Positions 1 to 9,005 are shown, counted from the first letter of the stretch. The stretch: DNA of 64,000 nucleotides from Lawsonibacter faecis (GCF_014287675.1 NZ_JACOPQ010000005.1:186001-250000), one strand, 5' to 3'. Translations and numbers: made by a program. The notes: a model not told the origin generated them from the sequence alone.

Positions 1-399
1 GGGGACGAGGTGCCGGGCTACCACAGCACGGTCTCCGTCCCCCTGGAGACCTTCAAAAGCACCATCCTGGCCGAGGCCCCGGACGCCGATCTCTCCGGAG
101 ATGCCTCCGGCTGGCTCTCCAACATTGTCCACAACAGCGCCGGCGGTGTGGAAAAAGTAGATGTAGGCGGCGTCACGATGAGCGGCGGGACGGTCCGCAC
201 CCTCTTCGGCCTGCGCTCGGCCAATTTCACCGTGACCGCCGACAGCGAGAACCTCACCTTCTCCGTCACCGGGTATGGTCACGGCGTGGGTATGAGCCAA
301 TACGGGGCCAACGCCCTGGCCAAGGAGGGCAAGACCTATCAGGACATCATAAAGTGGTACTACACCGGCGTGACCGTGGCCCGGATGGACGAAAATTAG
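1..399 (+). CDS. SpoIID/LytB-type sporulation protein, C-terminal part
   Basis: The reading frame is open from base 1, so the start lies outside the window and only the last 132 residues are visible. The end carries the SpoIID signature GHGVGMSQYGANALA followed by a YQDIIKWYYTGV tail, which is how SpoIID/LytB proteins finish. Members are membrane-anchored lytic transglycosylases or amidase enhancers that remodel peptidoglycan during forespore engulfment. Its stop overlaps by four bases the stop of the convergent acyltransferase gene. Whether this is SpoIID proper or a LytB-like paralogue cannot be decided from the C-terminus alone. Confidence 0.85.
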   Translation, partial: GDEVPGYHSTVSVPLETFKSTILAEAPDADLSGDASGWLSNIVHNSAGGVEKVDVGGVTMSGGTVRTLFGLRSANFTVTADSENLTFSVTGYGHGVGMSQYGANALAKEGKTYQDIIKWYYTGVTVARMDEN

Positions 400-1223
400 A
401 CCCTGTCCCCCACCTCAGCCAGCATCCGTACTCCGGTCCCCACGCCGAGCCGCCCGCCGGACAGCAGGTGGGCCTTCGCCCGCCTTTGCAGCGTCGACCG
501 CTCCGGATACCGGCTCTTGTCGGCCTCAACATTCCCGAAGATCCGCTCCTCCGCCTGGGGATTGCGCTCATCGGTCCCGATCACTTCAAACAGGGACTGA
601 AACTGCATAATGCGGCTCCCGGGCGCCAGCAGCTCCCCCAGTCCCGGAGCGAGAAGCCAGGACTCACAGCTGCACACCCGGCGATCCCGCCCGAAAAATG
701 CCGCCGCACGCTGGAACGACTGCTCACAGCGCGCGATGTCCAGCGGCTCTCCCGCAGGGATATGGACCGCCAGCGCCTGCGTTCCGGCGGAAAAGATCTC
801 TCCGCCCAGCGTTACGGCCTCCCTCAGCGCCACCGGCTCAAACTGCAGCCGGCCTAGGCGGAAGAGCTCCAGCTTGACCGATTTTCCAATCCACTCCGCC
901 TGGCTCAGCCCGTAAACGCCGTGCCTCTGACGGCAGTCCTCACACCATATGGCGATATCGGAAAAGGTCTCCCAATAGACCTTTTCCGGTATTTCCAGCG
1001 CCTGATAGCGCTCGTACGCCTCCGCCGCAACGGCGGTGAAGAAGCACAGCGCCCAGGCGAGCCTGTCCTCCCGCCGTCTCCACGCCTCCAGGAAGGCCCC
1101 GGCATCCGTGTAAAAGAGCTCCCTCCATTGCCGGTACTCCTGCGGCGGGATGGGGTGATCGCTCACCACGGCCCTCGCCTCTCCCGGCAGACCTATCCGC
1201 CGCATAAAGCGCTCAAGCTCCAT
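396..1223 (-). CDS. Acyltransferase domain protein (NAT_N / GNAT-like C-terminal)
   Basis: A 275-residue soluble protein. I placed the start at the ATG of MELERFMRRIG because a strong GGAAGGAGGGGG ribosome site precedes it; a longer frame upstream has none. The pattern, an N-terminal helical region with RFMRRIGLP followed by a GNAT-like half, resembles the clostridial family annotated as acyltransferase domain-containing protein (NAT_N plus GNAT-like C-terminal domain). The substrate is unknown. It converges on the SpoIID gene with a four-base overlap, and the GNAT gene lies upstream on the same strand, so the two may be cotranscribed. The family call rests on recalled similarity. Confidence 0.7.
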   Translation of the reverse strand: MELERFMRRIGLPGEARAVVSDHPIPPQEYRQWRELFYTDAGAFLEAWRRREDRLAWALCFFTAVAAEAYERYQALEIPEKVYWETFSDIAIWCEDCRQRHGVYGLSQAEWIGKSVKLELFRLGRLQFEPVALREAVTLGGEIFSAGTQALAVHIPAGEPLDIARCEQSFQRAAAFFGRDRRVCSCESWLLAPGLGELLAPGSRIMQFQSLFEVIGTDERNPQAEERIFGNVEADKSRYPERSTLQRRAKAHLLSGGRLGVGTGVRMLAEVGDRV

Positions 1224-1344
1224 AGATATCCCCCTCCTTCCGGATTGATAAGGGGCGGCCCCACCCGGGGGCCGTCCCTTTTTGCGTTCTTGCCTGTATA
1301 GTCCTCGGCGCCCCAGGAGGCCACTCATGTGTCGCCCGCCGCGC

Positions 1345-2058
1345 TTACTCCCTCGTCAACCAGAAGAGCCGCTCCTCCGATACGGTCATGCCCATTTTTC
1401 TCTGGAGGGCCAGCGAGGCCGTATTGCCGTCGAAAATCTGCCCGAAGGGGTACTTTTTCTGCTTCATCGCCAGCCGCACCGCCGCCCGGAGGAGCACCTC
1501 GCCGTACCCCCGGCGTCGGTAGGGCGGCAGGACCTCCAGCATACCGATGGCCCCCTCGTCGTGGAAGCCCACGAAGCCCGCCAGCGCCCCATCCGCGAAG
1601 AGGCCCAGCATCCCCCGCTCAATGGCCCCCCGTATGTACGCCACGCCGCCAAAGGCATGGCTGTACGCATGATAGACCGTCTCGGCCCACTCGGGGCCCA
1701 GAAATCGCAGCTCCCCGTCAAAATCGGGCAGGTCAGGTGGAGTTTCCTCCATCCAGGCGGACTGGACGCAGAAATCCGCCCGCTCGAAGCCAAATTGCCC
1801 CTTCAGCCGATCCAGGTACCACTTTTCATGGCCCACCAGCAGCTCGGGGCGCTCCGGGATGCCGGGCAGCATCTTGTCCAGCACGTCTTCCGACCGGGCG
1901 CTCATGAAATAGGCCCCGCTGCCCGTATCGTGCAAAAGCACCCCCTGCGGGTTGGAAAACAGCAGCGTTCCGCTCCCCCGGCGCAGAATCTCCCGCATAT
2001 CCATAAAAAAGAGGGGATTTTGATTTAAATAGGCCGCTGCGGCCCCTGAATCATTCAT
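1345..2058 (-). CDS. GNAT family N-acetyltransferase
   Basis: A protein of 237 residues whose C-terminal half has the acetyl-CoA binding signature: a beta strand with GMLEVLPPYRRRGYGEVLL (the R-x-x-G-x-G/A motif) followed by N-x-A-S-L-A-L-Q-R-K-MGM, typical of GNAT enzymes. The acceptor substrate is unknown. The ATG at 2058 sits about eight bases after GGAGGAGGG; a GTG three codons earlier is less well spaced. It overlaps the end of the upstream histidine kinase gene by eight bases, so the two are very probably translated from one mRNA. Confidence 0.85.
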   Translation of the reverse strand: MNDSGAAAAYLNQNPLFFMDMREILRRGSGTLLFSNPQGVLLHDTGSGAYFMSARSEDVLDKMLPGIPERPELLVGHEKWYLDRLKGQFGFERADFCVQSAWMEETPPDLPDFDGELRFLGPEWAETVYHAYSHAFGGVAYIRGAIERGMLGLFADGALAGFVGFHDEGAIGMLEVLPPYRRRGYGEVLLRAAVRLAMKQKKYPFGQIFDGNTASLALQRKMGMTVSEERLFWLTRE

Positions 2059-3199
2059 GCGTTCCACCCTCCTCCCCGTATTGGGGCAGGGTGATCACAA
2101 AGCTGGTCACCTTGCCCGTGCTCTCGGCCCGGATGCTGCCGCCGTGGAGCTCCACAATCTCCTTGGCAATGGCCAGCCCCAGTCCGGCCCCGCCCGTCCG
2201 GGAGGAGCGGGCGGCGTCAAGCCGATAGAATTTTTGAAAAATCCGGGCCAGCTCACCCTCGGGAATCTCCAGCCCCTCATTGGAGACGACCACCTCCACC
2301 GCGCTGCCGCTCCTCCCCGCCTGGATGGCCACCTGGCCGCCGGGCGTGGAGTAGCTCACCGCGTTTCGCAGCACGTTGTCGAAGACCCGGGCCAGCTTGT
2401 CCGGATCTCCGCGGACGGACAGATGGTGTTCAATATTGGTCTCGCAGGTCAGGTCCTTCTCCACAAAAAGGGGGTAAAACTCGTCGGCCAGCTGCTCCAG
2501 CAGCACCGTGAGCTGAATGGGCGTCATGTCCTTCTCCATGCTCTTGAGGTCCATGCGGGTGATGTCGAAAAACTCCCCCAGCAGCTCCTCCAGCCGCTCC
2601 GCCTTGTCCAGGGCGATGCCGGTGTACTTGGCGCGCTGGACGCTGTCCATATCGGGCTTGTCCCGCAGGAGGGTCAGATACCCCACCACGGAGGTGAGGG
2701 GGGTCTTCAAATCGTGGGCCAGGAAGGCGATGAGGTCCTGCTTGCGCTGCTCACTCTCCCGGGCCGCCTCCTCCCGCCGGGTCAGCTGGGTCTGGATGGC
2801 CTTCAGATCCTCCTGCAGCGGCCCCAGCTCCTTGGGCAGGCAGATGGCCTCGCCGCTCTCGCTGATCACCTGCCGGGTGGCGCCGCCAATCTGGTCCAGC
2901 CAGCCGGTGAAGCGGCCCATTGCAAGGTAAAAGGCGATGAGCATGAGGATTACCATGCCCAGCATTAAAATCTCAGGCTTGTTGCCCCGGATATAGATCT
3001 GGTACAGCTCCAGCGCGCCCTGGCGGCTCTCGCCGAAGAGCGCCTGGGCCGCCCAGACGAAAAACCGGGCGAAGGGGTCCTGGAGGACGCCGTCCACCAC
3101 CACCTCCAGCAGAAAGATGCCCACCCCCCAGGCGATGATTGTCCCAACCACCACCAGGAGCAGCATCTTCAGCTTGAGCCGTGTATACCGTTTTTTCAA
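2051..3199 (-). CDS. VanS-like sensor histidine kinase, no adjacent response regulator
   Basis: An inner-membrane sensor kinase with two transmembrane segments (about residues 10-35 and 80-105), a linker, a HisKA dimerisation domain with the phospho-acceptor motif FLAHDLKTPLTSVVGYL, and an ATPase domain with an N-box (DNVLRNAVSYS) and GAGLGLAIAKEIVELHGG. The sequence is VanS-like. I prefer a TTG start at 3199, preceded by AAAGGGGG; an ATG at 3244 lacks a ribosome site. No response regulator gene flanks it, although a VanR-like one lies near 30.5-31.2 kb. The gene overlaps the downstream GNAT gene by eight bases. Confidence 0.88.
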   Translation of the reverse strand: MKKRYTRLKLKMLLLVVVGTIIAWGVGIFLLEVVVDGVLQDPFARFFVWAAQALFGESRQGALELYQIYIRGNKPEILMLGMVILMLIAFYLAMGRFTGWLDQIGGATRQVISESGEAICLPKELGPLQEDLKAIQTQLTRREEAARESEQRKQDLIAFLAHDLKTPLTSVVGYLTLLRDKPDMDSVQRAKYTGIALDKAERLEELLGEFFDITRMDLKSMEKDMTPIQLTVLLEQLADEFYPLFVEKDLTCETNIEHHLSVRGDPDKLARVFDNVLRNAVSYSTPGGQVAIQAGRSGSAVEVVVSNEGLEIPEGELARIFQKFYRLDAARSSRTGGAGLGLAIAKEIVELHGGSIRAESTGKVTSFVITLPQYGEEGGTHE

Positions 3200-3355
3200 G
3201 GTGTTACCCCCTTTTCCCGCCGTTATCACGTCGTCCCGTCCCATTTCAGGCAGGCGGCGGCGCGGGTTAGTTCAGAAAAGCGCCGGATGCCGCGCCGCCG
3301 TCCGTTTTCGGGCCGTCTTCCGCAGTGGGTTTCCACATTACAGCGTCTCCCCGGC

Positions 3356-4399
3356 TCACGCCGTCCGCCGGGGCCGTCCCCCCGCCCTGCGCAGAAACCG
3401 CGCAACCGACCAGAGTCCTCCCAGGAGCAGAACCTCCAAAAAGGCCGCAAAGCGCCAGAGCACCACCGCCACCGCCAGGGTCTCCCCGAAGAGGGGGGCC
3501 ATGAAGAGGTAAAAGCTCCCCTCCGCGCCCCCGGCGTTGCCGGGGATGGCCACCACCCGGGAGAGGACCATCACCAGGCACTGGGTCAGCAGCAGCTCGC
3601 CGAAGGTCACCCCCTCCAGCCCCAGCCCCAGGTAGAGGAAGGCGGGGATGGCGAACAGGGCGGTCATCTCCAGAGCCATCAGACCCAATACCCGCAGCAG
3701 CAGGGCCCGGCTGCTGCGCAGGGCGTTCATGTCGGCGCAGAACTCGTCCAGCTTGGCGAGGAGGAATTCCACCCGCCCCTCCTGAGCCAGGGGCCGGATA
3801 TGCCGTGCCAAAAAATGCAGCAGCCGGGCGCACAGCCGCTTCACCGGTCCCGGCCGGGCCGCCAGCAGGAAGACGGCGGCGCAGAGCGCCACATAGGCGC
3901 ACACCAGCGCCCCCACGGCCCAAATGGCCCACGCGGCGGTCTCCTGCCGGAACAGGAAGAGCCGCGCCAGCAGGGCTGCGACGGCGTAGACGGTGTATAC
4001 CACCGTATTCGCCACCGCCTTCCAGGTGTAGACCGTGGCGGCGGCGCTCCCCGTATACCCCGCGGAGAGGAGCAGCCCCAGCTGCACCGGCGCGCCCACC
4101 GGCCCCAGGCGGTAGTAGAACTCGCCGATGGCCACTGCGTCCAGGCAGCCCAGGGCGGACGCCCGGCAGCCCATTCCACGGCCCATGATGTAGTAAACCC
4201 GGGCGTCCAGCAGCTCGAAGACCGGTATGCAGCACAGCGCCGCCACCAGCCAGATCGGGCGGATTGCGGAGAGCACCGCGCCCACGTCCACGTTGTCCCG
4301 GATGTAAAAGAGGAGCCACACCAGGATGCCCCCACCGATGGCGAGACCCACGGCTGAGAATACCCAGCTCCATTTTTTCTTCGGCTCTTTCCCCGCCAC
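3356..4399 (-). CDS. Flippase-like membrane protein (LPG synthase TM domain family)
   Basis: About 347 residues with seven or eight hydrophobic helices and a C-terminal motif VVAIPGNAGGAEGSFYLFM, the hallmark of the lysylphosphatidylglycerol synthetase transmembrane family (formerly UPF0104). These proteins translocate or handle lipids in the cytoplasmic membrane; the catalytic aminoacyl-transferase domain of MprF is absent, so it is a flippase-like stand-alone version. Translation starts at a GTG with AAGGAGG seven bases upstream. About 160 bases separate it from the histidine kinase gene on the same strand. Confidence 0.85.
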   Translation of the reverse strand: MAGKEPKKKWSWVFSAVGLAIGGGILVWLLFYIRDNVDVGAVLSAIRPIWLVAALCCIPVFELLDARVYYIMGRGMGCRASALGCLDAVAIGEFYYRLGPVGAPVQLGLLLSAGYTGSAAATVYTWKAVANTVVYTVYAVAALLARLFLFRQETAAWAIWAVGALVCAYVALCAAVFLLAARPGPVKRLCARLLHFLARHIRPLAQEGRVEFLLAKLDEFCADMNALRSSRALLLRVLGLMALEMTALFAIPAFLYLGLGLEGVTFGELLLTQCLVMVLSRVVAIPGNAGGAEGSFYLFMAPLFGETLAVAVVLWRFAAFLEVLLLGGLWSVARFLRRAGGRPRRTA

Positions 4400-4500
4400 G
4401 GCGGCCCCCTCCTTTTTAAATGCGGATATGCTCTAGCGCTTGTCTGCAAATTGGCGGGCTGCCGGATGCACGGGGCGGCCTGACGATTTGAAGACACGCT

Positions 4501-4980
4501 CTAATATCTCAGACTCAGCCGTCCCCCGCATCTGCACCGGTAGCGCTCCGGGTGCTGCACCAGGTTGGACGCCCTCGCCCGCTTGAACTCCTGCCCGCAG
4601 CGCTCGCAGACCACCAGGTGGTTCACAGGCTTCTGGTCCGGCAGGCCCAGGGCTTCCCATGTGCCGGTGCGGGAGATATGGTAGCCGTAGGCGGCGTTCA
4701 TCTTGTCGGCATAGCCCTTCCAGCGCGGCCCGTGGTCCTTGCAGCCCCGGCAGGTGTGGAGCACCTCGTGGGCCAGGGTCTCCCGGACGGCCCGCTCCCC
4801 CGCCGCGCTCAGCCGGGCGGAGACCTCGATAATATGCCCCTCGCGGGTCTTCACGCAGCAGCCAAACCGGGCAACCGCGCGGAAATTAAGCCGCACCTGG
4901 GGCAGAATGTCCGCCGCCAGGGGGATGCCCAGCGCCCGCGCCTCGCCGCAGACCTGCGCGAGCAGCTTGTCCACGTCCAT
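4501..4980 (-). CDS. SprT-like zinc metalloprotein
   Basis: A 159-residue protein with the metalloprotease-like motif LAHEVLHTC (HExxH type) near residue 80, then HGPRWKGYADKMN, and a C-terminal zinc ribbon made of CERCGQEF and RCRCGG. This is the architecture of SprT/SprTN-like proteins, known from bacterial SprT and the eukaryotic Spartan protease. The in-frame ATG at 4980 follows AGGAAG and gives a normal N-terminus; an extension to 5064 would run into the glpP promoter. Its cellular target is not known. The gene is divergent from glpP. Confidence 0.82.
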   Translation of the reverse strand: MDVDKLLAQVCGEARALGIPLAADILPQVRLNFRAVARFGCCVKTREGHIIEVSARLSAAGERAVRETLAHEVLHTCRGCKDHGPRWKGYADKMNAAYGYHISRTGTWEALGLPDQKPVNHLVVCERCGQEFKRARASNLVQHPERYRCRCGGRLSLRY

Positions 4981-5026
4981 AGGTACACTTCCTATTTTCT
5001 TTATCTTAAAGGTCATTATACACCAC

Positions 5027-5055
5027 TTGACAACCCCAGCGGAATCCTCTATCCT
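5027..5055 (+). promoter_or_regulatory. Sigma-A promoter of glpP
   Basis: TTGACA (5027-5032), a 17-bp spacer and TATCCT (5050-5055) lie 33 bases before the glpP start codon, between the divergent sprT-like gene and glpP. The same hexamer pair with the same spacing precedes the cold-shock gene in this window. Confidence 0.75.
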
Positions 5056-5087
5056 GAGTTTCATAAAATCGTAAGGAGGCGGACGCC

Positions 5088-5657
5088 GTGGCCCTCTCAG
5101 TCTTTCTGGATGCGCTGTACGACTGCCCCGTGGTGGCCTCGGTAAAGGACGAGGCGGGGCTGGAGCGGGCCCTGGCCTCCCAGTGCCGGGTGGTCTTCCT
5201 GCTCTTCGGGAGCGTGCTCAACATCGCCGCCCTGGTGGACCGGGTGAAGGGGGCCGGCAAGCTGGCCCTGGTCCACCTGGACCTGGTGGAGGGACTGGCC
5301 CAGCGGGATGTATCGGTGGATTTCCTGGCCCGGGACACCCGGGCCGACGGGGTGATCACCACGCGGCCCCAACTGGCCCGCCACGCCAAGGGCCTGGGAC
5401 TCATCTCCCTCCAGCGTTTTTTCCTTCTGGACTCCATGGCGGTGGAGAATATGCGCAAGACCCTGGAGCAGGACGGCTGCGACCTCATTGAGGTCCTGCC
5501 CGGGGCGATGCCCAAGGTGCTGCGGGGCCTCACCGCGAGTATTCGAAAGCCCGTAATCGCCGGGGGCCTCATCTGCGACAAGGAGGATGTCACCGGCGCC
5601 CTGGCCGCCGGGGCCGTTGCCGTGTCCTCCACCAGTGAGGATGTGTGGTTTTTGTAG
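5088..5657 (+). CDS. glpP: GlpP, glycerol-3-phosphate responsive antiterminator
   Basis: A 189-residue RNA-binding regulator of the GlpP family (TIM-barrel-like fold). Recognisable blocks are VHLDLVEGL, GVITTRPQLARHAK, QRFFLLDSMA, DLIEVLPGAMPKV and KPVIAGGLI. In Bacillus, GlpP bound to glycerol-3-phosphate lets RNA polymerase read through a terminator ahead of glp genes. Translation begins at GTG after AAGGAGG. The neighbouring genes are the predicted targets: two G3P dehydrogenase-type flavoproteins and glycerol kinase, with a terminator hairpin in their leader. Confidence 0.95.
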   Translation: MALSVFLDALYDCPVVASVKDEAGLERALASQCRVVFLLFGSVLNIAALVDRVKGAGKLALVHLDLVEGLAQRDVSVDFLARDTRADGVITTRPQLARHAKGLGLISLQRFFLLDSMAVENMRKTLEQDGCDLIEVLPGAMPKVLRGLTASIRKPVIAGGLICDKEDVTGALAAGAVAVSSTSEDVWFL

Positions 5658-5793
5658 GGTCCCGCCGCTCCATGCCTCCCCTTGTCGCCCTCGGAGAGGC
5701 GCTGTCCGGTAAGGGCCGGAGATTACGTCCTCCAGGGCTGCGGCCCCGCTTTTTCACGTTTGACTTTTCCCCTTCACTCCCACCATTTCCCCC

Positions 5794-5822
5794 TTGCATT
5801 CTCCGGCGTATTCTGCTATGCT
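5794..5822 (+). promoter_or_regulatory. Sigma-A promoter of the G3P dehydrogenase operon
   Basis: TTGCAT (5794-5799), 17-bp spacer, TATGCT (5817-5822). It would start a leader of about 100 nt that contains the terminator hairpin at 5858-5906 before the first dehydrogenase gene. Confidence 0.7.
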
Positions 5823-5857
5823 GGATACAGAAAAAGAGAATATTCGCTTGAGCATTT

Positions 5858-5907
5858 GAGAGCGCAACGACAAGGCCCTTCGGGCCCCTTGTAGTTGTGC
5901 TCTTTTT
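5858..5907 (+). terminator. Leader terminator, predicted GlpP antitermination site
   Basis: A long stem pairs AGAGCGCAACGACAAGG with CCTTGTAGTTGTGCTCT (one G-U pair and one mismatch), capped by a GC-rich tetraloop region and followed by TTTTTGTTGTTTT. It lies between promoter and ribosome site of the flavoprotein gene. Known GlpP systems regulate exactly such leader terminators; that GlpP acts here is inferred from the position beside glpP. Confidence 0.8.
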
Positions 5908-5930
5908 GTTGTTTTGAGGAGGGAACCACT

Positions 5931-7373
5931 ATGTACGACGTACTCATCATCGGCTGCGGGATTTCGGGCGCGGCGGCGGCCTTTGAGCTGTCGAAATACC
6001 GGCTGAAGGTGGCCGTGCTGGAGAAGGAAAACGACGTTTCCACCGGCACCACCAAGGCCAATTCCGCCATCCTCCACGCGGGGTACGACCCGGAACCGGG
6101 CACCCTTATGGCCCGGCTGAACGTCCGGGGTTCCGCCCTGGCGCGGACGCTTTGCCCCGCGCTGGACATCCCCTACCGCCCCTGCGGCAGCCTGGTCCTG
6201 GGCTTTTCCGAGGCAGACCGCGCCTCCCTGCAGGCCCTCTGGCAGCGCGGCCGCGCCAACGGAGTGCCCGGTCTGGCCCTCCTCACCGGAGACCAGGCCC
6301 GCGCACTGGAGGGCGGCCTCTCCCCCTCCGTCACCTGCGCCCTTCACGCCCCCACGGCCGCCGTCACCTCCCCCTGGGAGTACTGCCTCGCCCTGGCGGA
6401 GACCGCAGTGCGCAACGGTGCGGAGGTGTACCTGGACGCCGGGGTGGACGCCATCGCCAAAACCCCCGGCGGCTGGCAGGTCTCCGGCAGGCGGGGGGTC
6501 TTTGAGTCCCGCTTCGTCATCAACGCGGCGGGGGTCTTTGCAGACCGGATCCACGACCTGGCCGCCCCCCACGCCTACGCCATCCACCCCAGCCGGGGGC
6601 AGTACTTCCTGCTGGATAAGGCGGAGGGAGACCGGGTGGGCCGGGTGATCTTCCAGTGCCCCGGCCCGGCCGGCAAAGGGGTCCTGGTGGCCCCCACCGT
6701 CCACGGCAACCTCATCGTGGGCCCCAACGCCGAGCCGGTGGAGAGGGAGGACACAGCCACCACCGCCGACGGCCTTCGCTTTGTCCGGGAGACGGCGGAA
6801 AAATCCGTCCCCGCCATTGATTTCCGCCAGTCCATCCGCAATTTCGCAGGGGTCCGGGCCCATGCGGACGGGGATGACTTCATCATCGGCGAGGCGGCGG
6901 GGGCGTCCGGCTTCTTCGACCTGGCGGGCATCTGCTCTCCCGGCCTCTCCGCCGCCCCGGCCATGGCGGAGTATCTGGTGGAATTATTGGGGGAAAAGGG
7001 GCTGGAGCTGGAGAAAAAGGCCGATTTTATCTGCCAGAGGCGCAGAATCCGCTTTCATGAGCTCGATAATGCGGAGAAAGCCGCATTGGTGGAGCAAAAT
7101 CCCGCCTATGGACGTATCGTCTGCCGCTGTGAGACCATTTCCGAGGGCGAAATTCTGGATGCCCTTCACTCCCCCATTCCCCCCCGCTCGGTGGACGCCG
7201 TTAAGCGCCGGTGCGGCCCCGGCATGGGCCGCTGCCAAGGCGGCTTCTGCGGCCCCCGGGTGGTGGAGCTTCTGTGCCGGGAGCTGGGCCTCTCCCCGGA
7301 GCAGATCGTCCAGGACCGGGCCGGAACACAGATGCTCTTTGAGGAGACGAAAGGAGGCGGCGCCCATGTATGA
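5931..7373 (+). CDS. GlpA/GlpO-like FAD-dependent glycerol-3-phosphate dehydrogenase with BFD-type Fe-S domain
   Basis: A 480-residue flavoprotein. The N-terminus has a Rossmann dinucleotide site (VLIIGCGISGAAAAFEL), then STGTTKANSAILHAGYDP, typical of the DAO/GlpA family. The C-terminal 80 residues form a BFD-like [2Fe-2S] domain with four cysteines (CRCE ... CGPGMGRCQGGFC). Such proteins oxidise glycerol-3-phosphate in anaerobes. ATG at 5931 is preceded by GAGGAGGG; longer frames would lie inside the leader hairpin. The end overlaps the next gene by eight bases. Substrate is inferred from the glp context. Confidence 0.88.
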   Translation: MYDVLIIGCGISGAAAAFELSKYRLKVAVLEKENDVSTGTTKANSAILHAGYDPEPGTLMARLNVRGSALARTLCPALDIPYRPCGSLVLGFSEADRASLQALWQRGRANGVPGLALLTGDQARALEGGLSPSVTCALHAPTAAVTSPWEYCLALAETAVRNGAEVYLDAGVDAIAKTPGGWQVSGRRGVFESRFVINAAGVFADRIHDLAAPHAYAIHPSRGQYFLLDKAEGDRVGRVIFQCPGPAGKGVLVAPTVHGNLIVGPNAEPVEREDTATTADGLRFVRETAEKSVPAIDFRQSIRNFAGVRAHADGDDFIIGEAAGASGFFDLAGICSPGLSAAPAMAEYLVELLGEKGLELEKKADFICQRRRIRFHELDNAEKAALVEQNPAYGRIVCRCETISEGEILDALHSPIPPRSVDAVKRRCGPGMGRCQGGFCGPRVVELLCRELGLSPEQIVQDRAGTQMLFEETKGGGAHV

Positions 7374-8625
7374 TCTCATTGTGGTCGGCGGCGGGCCCGC
7401 GGGCCTGGCCGCCGCCTGCGCGGCCTGGGACGGCGGACTGAGGCGCATCCTCATCGTGGAGCGGGACAGGGAGCTGGGCGGTATTCTGAACCAGTGCATC
7501 CACAACGGCTTTGGGCTGCATTATTTCAAAGAAGAACTGACCGGTCCGGAGTATGCCGGGCGGTTTGTCAAATTGCTGGGTGAGACGGGCGTGGAGGTCC
7601 GGCTGGACACCATGGTGCTGGAGGTTACGCCTGAGCGCCGGGTACATATGGTCGGCAAGGCCGCCGGCTACCGGGTGGAGGAGGCCAGGAGCGTCATCCT
7701 GGCCATGGGCTGCCGGGAGCGTACCCGGGGGGCCATCGCCATCCCCGGCACCCGCCCCGCAGGGGTATATACCGCCGGGGCCGCCCAGCGGTACGTGAAC
7801 ATGGAGGGCCGTATGCCGGGCCGCCGGGTGGTGATTCTCGGCAGCGGGGACATCGGTCTCATCATGGCCCGCCGCATGACCCTGGAGGGAGCGCAGGTCC
7901 TGGCCTGTGTGGAACTGATGCCCTACTCCGGGGGGCTGAACCGCAACATTGTCCAGTGCCTCCACGACTACGGCATCCCCCTCTACCTCTCTCATACCGT
8001 AACGGAGATCCGTGGCCGTGACCGCTTGGAGCAGGTGGCCGTGGCCCAGGTGGACAAAGGGCGCAATCCCATCCCCGGCACGGAGATGGTCTTCGACTGC
8101 GACACCCTTCTCCTCTCGGTGGGCCTCGTCCCCGAGAACGAGCTGACCCGGCAGGCGGGCATCGAGATTGACCCGCGCACCGGCGGCGCGGTGGTCTGCG
8201 AGAATATGGAGACCAGCCTCCGCGGCGTGTTTGCCTGCGGCAACGTGGCCCACGTCCACGATCTGGTGGACTTCGTCACCGCCGAGAGCCAGCGGGCGGG
8301 CCGGGCTGCCGCCCGGTATGTCCTGGACGCAGGCGCGGCGGAAGGACCGGTTCTCACCGTCCGCGGAGGGGACGGCGTGACCTATACCGTCCCTCAGCGC
8401 ATCCGGCCGGCGGGGGTTGAGCGGGCCGCCGAGCTGTTCTTCCGGGTCAACCGGGTCTGCGGCGGCAGCGAGGTTCTGGTGACCTCCGGCGAGAGCCAAA
8501 TCGCCCGGTTTCCCAGGGAGCACCTGGCCCCCGGAGAGATGGAGCACATCATCCTGCCCCGGGTTCTGCTGGACCGGGCGGAGGAAGAAATCACGGTTTC
8601 CATCCGGGAGGTGGCGGCAACATGA
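7366..8625 (+). CDS. FAD/NAD-dependent oxidoreductase, GlpB-position subunit
   Basis: A 419-residue two-dinucleotide-binding-domain flavoprotein: FAD site LIVVGGGPAGLAAACAA, NAD(P) site RRVVILGSGDIGLIMARR, and a C-terminal GVFACGNVAHVHDLVD segment binding the flavin. It belongs to the thioredoxin-reductase-like Pyr_redox family and normally occurs fused to or beside GlpA-like proteins. It probably passes electrons from the first subunit to NAD or another acceptor. ATG at 7366 overlaps the preceding stop by eight bases after AAGGAGG, and the stop overlaps the next start (ATGA), indicating tight translational coupling. Confidence 0.87.
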   Translation: MYDLIVVGGGPAGLAAACAAWDGGLRRILIVERDRELGGILNQCIHNGFGLHYFKEELTGPEYAGRFVKLLGETGVEVRLDTMVLEVTPERRVHMVGKAAGYRVEEARSVILAMGCRERTRGAIAIPGTRPAGVYTAGAAQRYVNMEGRMPGRRVVILGSGDIGLIMARRMTLEGAQVLACVELMPYSGGLNRNIVQCLHDYGIPLYLSHTVTEIRGRDRLEQVAVAQVDKGRNPIPGTEMVFDCDTLLLSVGLVPENELTRQAGIEIDPRTGGAVVCENMETSLRGVFACGNVAHVHDLVDFVTAESQRAGRAAARYVLDAGAAEGPVLTVRGGDGVTYTVPQRIRPAGVERAAELFFRVNRVCGGSEVLVTSGESQIARFPREHLAPGEMEHIILPRVLLDRAEEEITVSIREVAAT

Positions 8626-8966
8626 GAGAGCTTATCTGTATCGTCTGTCCCAAGGGCTGCCGCCTCCGCGTGGACGAGGCCCACGGTTGCGCCGTCACGG
8701 GAAACGGCTGTCCAAGAGGCGCGGAATATGGTAAAATAGAATTGACCAACCCCACACGGGTGGTCACATCCACGGTCCGCATCAGCCGGGCGGCCCACCC
8801 CCGCTGCCCGGTGAAGACCGACCGCCCCATCCCCAGGGGCCTGATCTTTGCCGCCATGGCAGCCCTGGAGGCCGTGAATTTGACCGCCCCCGTCCGCACA
8901 GGGCAGGTGGTGGTGAGGGACGTCTGCGGCACCGGGGCCAATTTCGTGGCCACGCGGGATTTGTGA
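8622..8966 (+). CDS. DUF1667 protein, small Cys-rich subunit of the G3P dehydrogenase cluster
   Basis: A 114-residue protein with CIVCPKGCRLRV at the N-terminus and GNGCPRG further on, a four-cysteine cluster that resembles molybdopterin-oxidoreductase Fe-S/zinc sites. DUF1667 proteins are regularly encoded directly after the GlpA-like and Pyr_redox genes, as here (four-base overlap), and probably form the third, electron-carrying subunit in place of classical GlpC. Biochemical function is not established as far as I know. Confidence 0.85.
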   Translation: MRELICIVCPKGCRLRVDEAHGCAVTGNGCPRGAEYGKIELTNPTRVVTSTVRISRAAHPRCPVKTDRPIPRGLIFAAMAALEAVNLTAPVRTGQVVVRDVCGTGANFVATRDL

Positions 8967-9005
8967 CATGGTTTTCTCGATTCATTTTACAGGAGGCGTA
9001 TTTGA

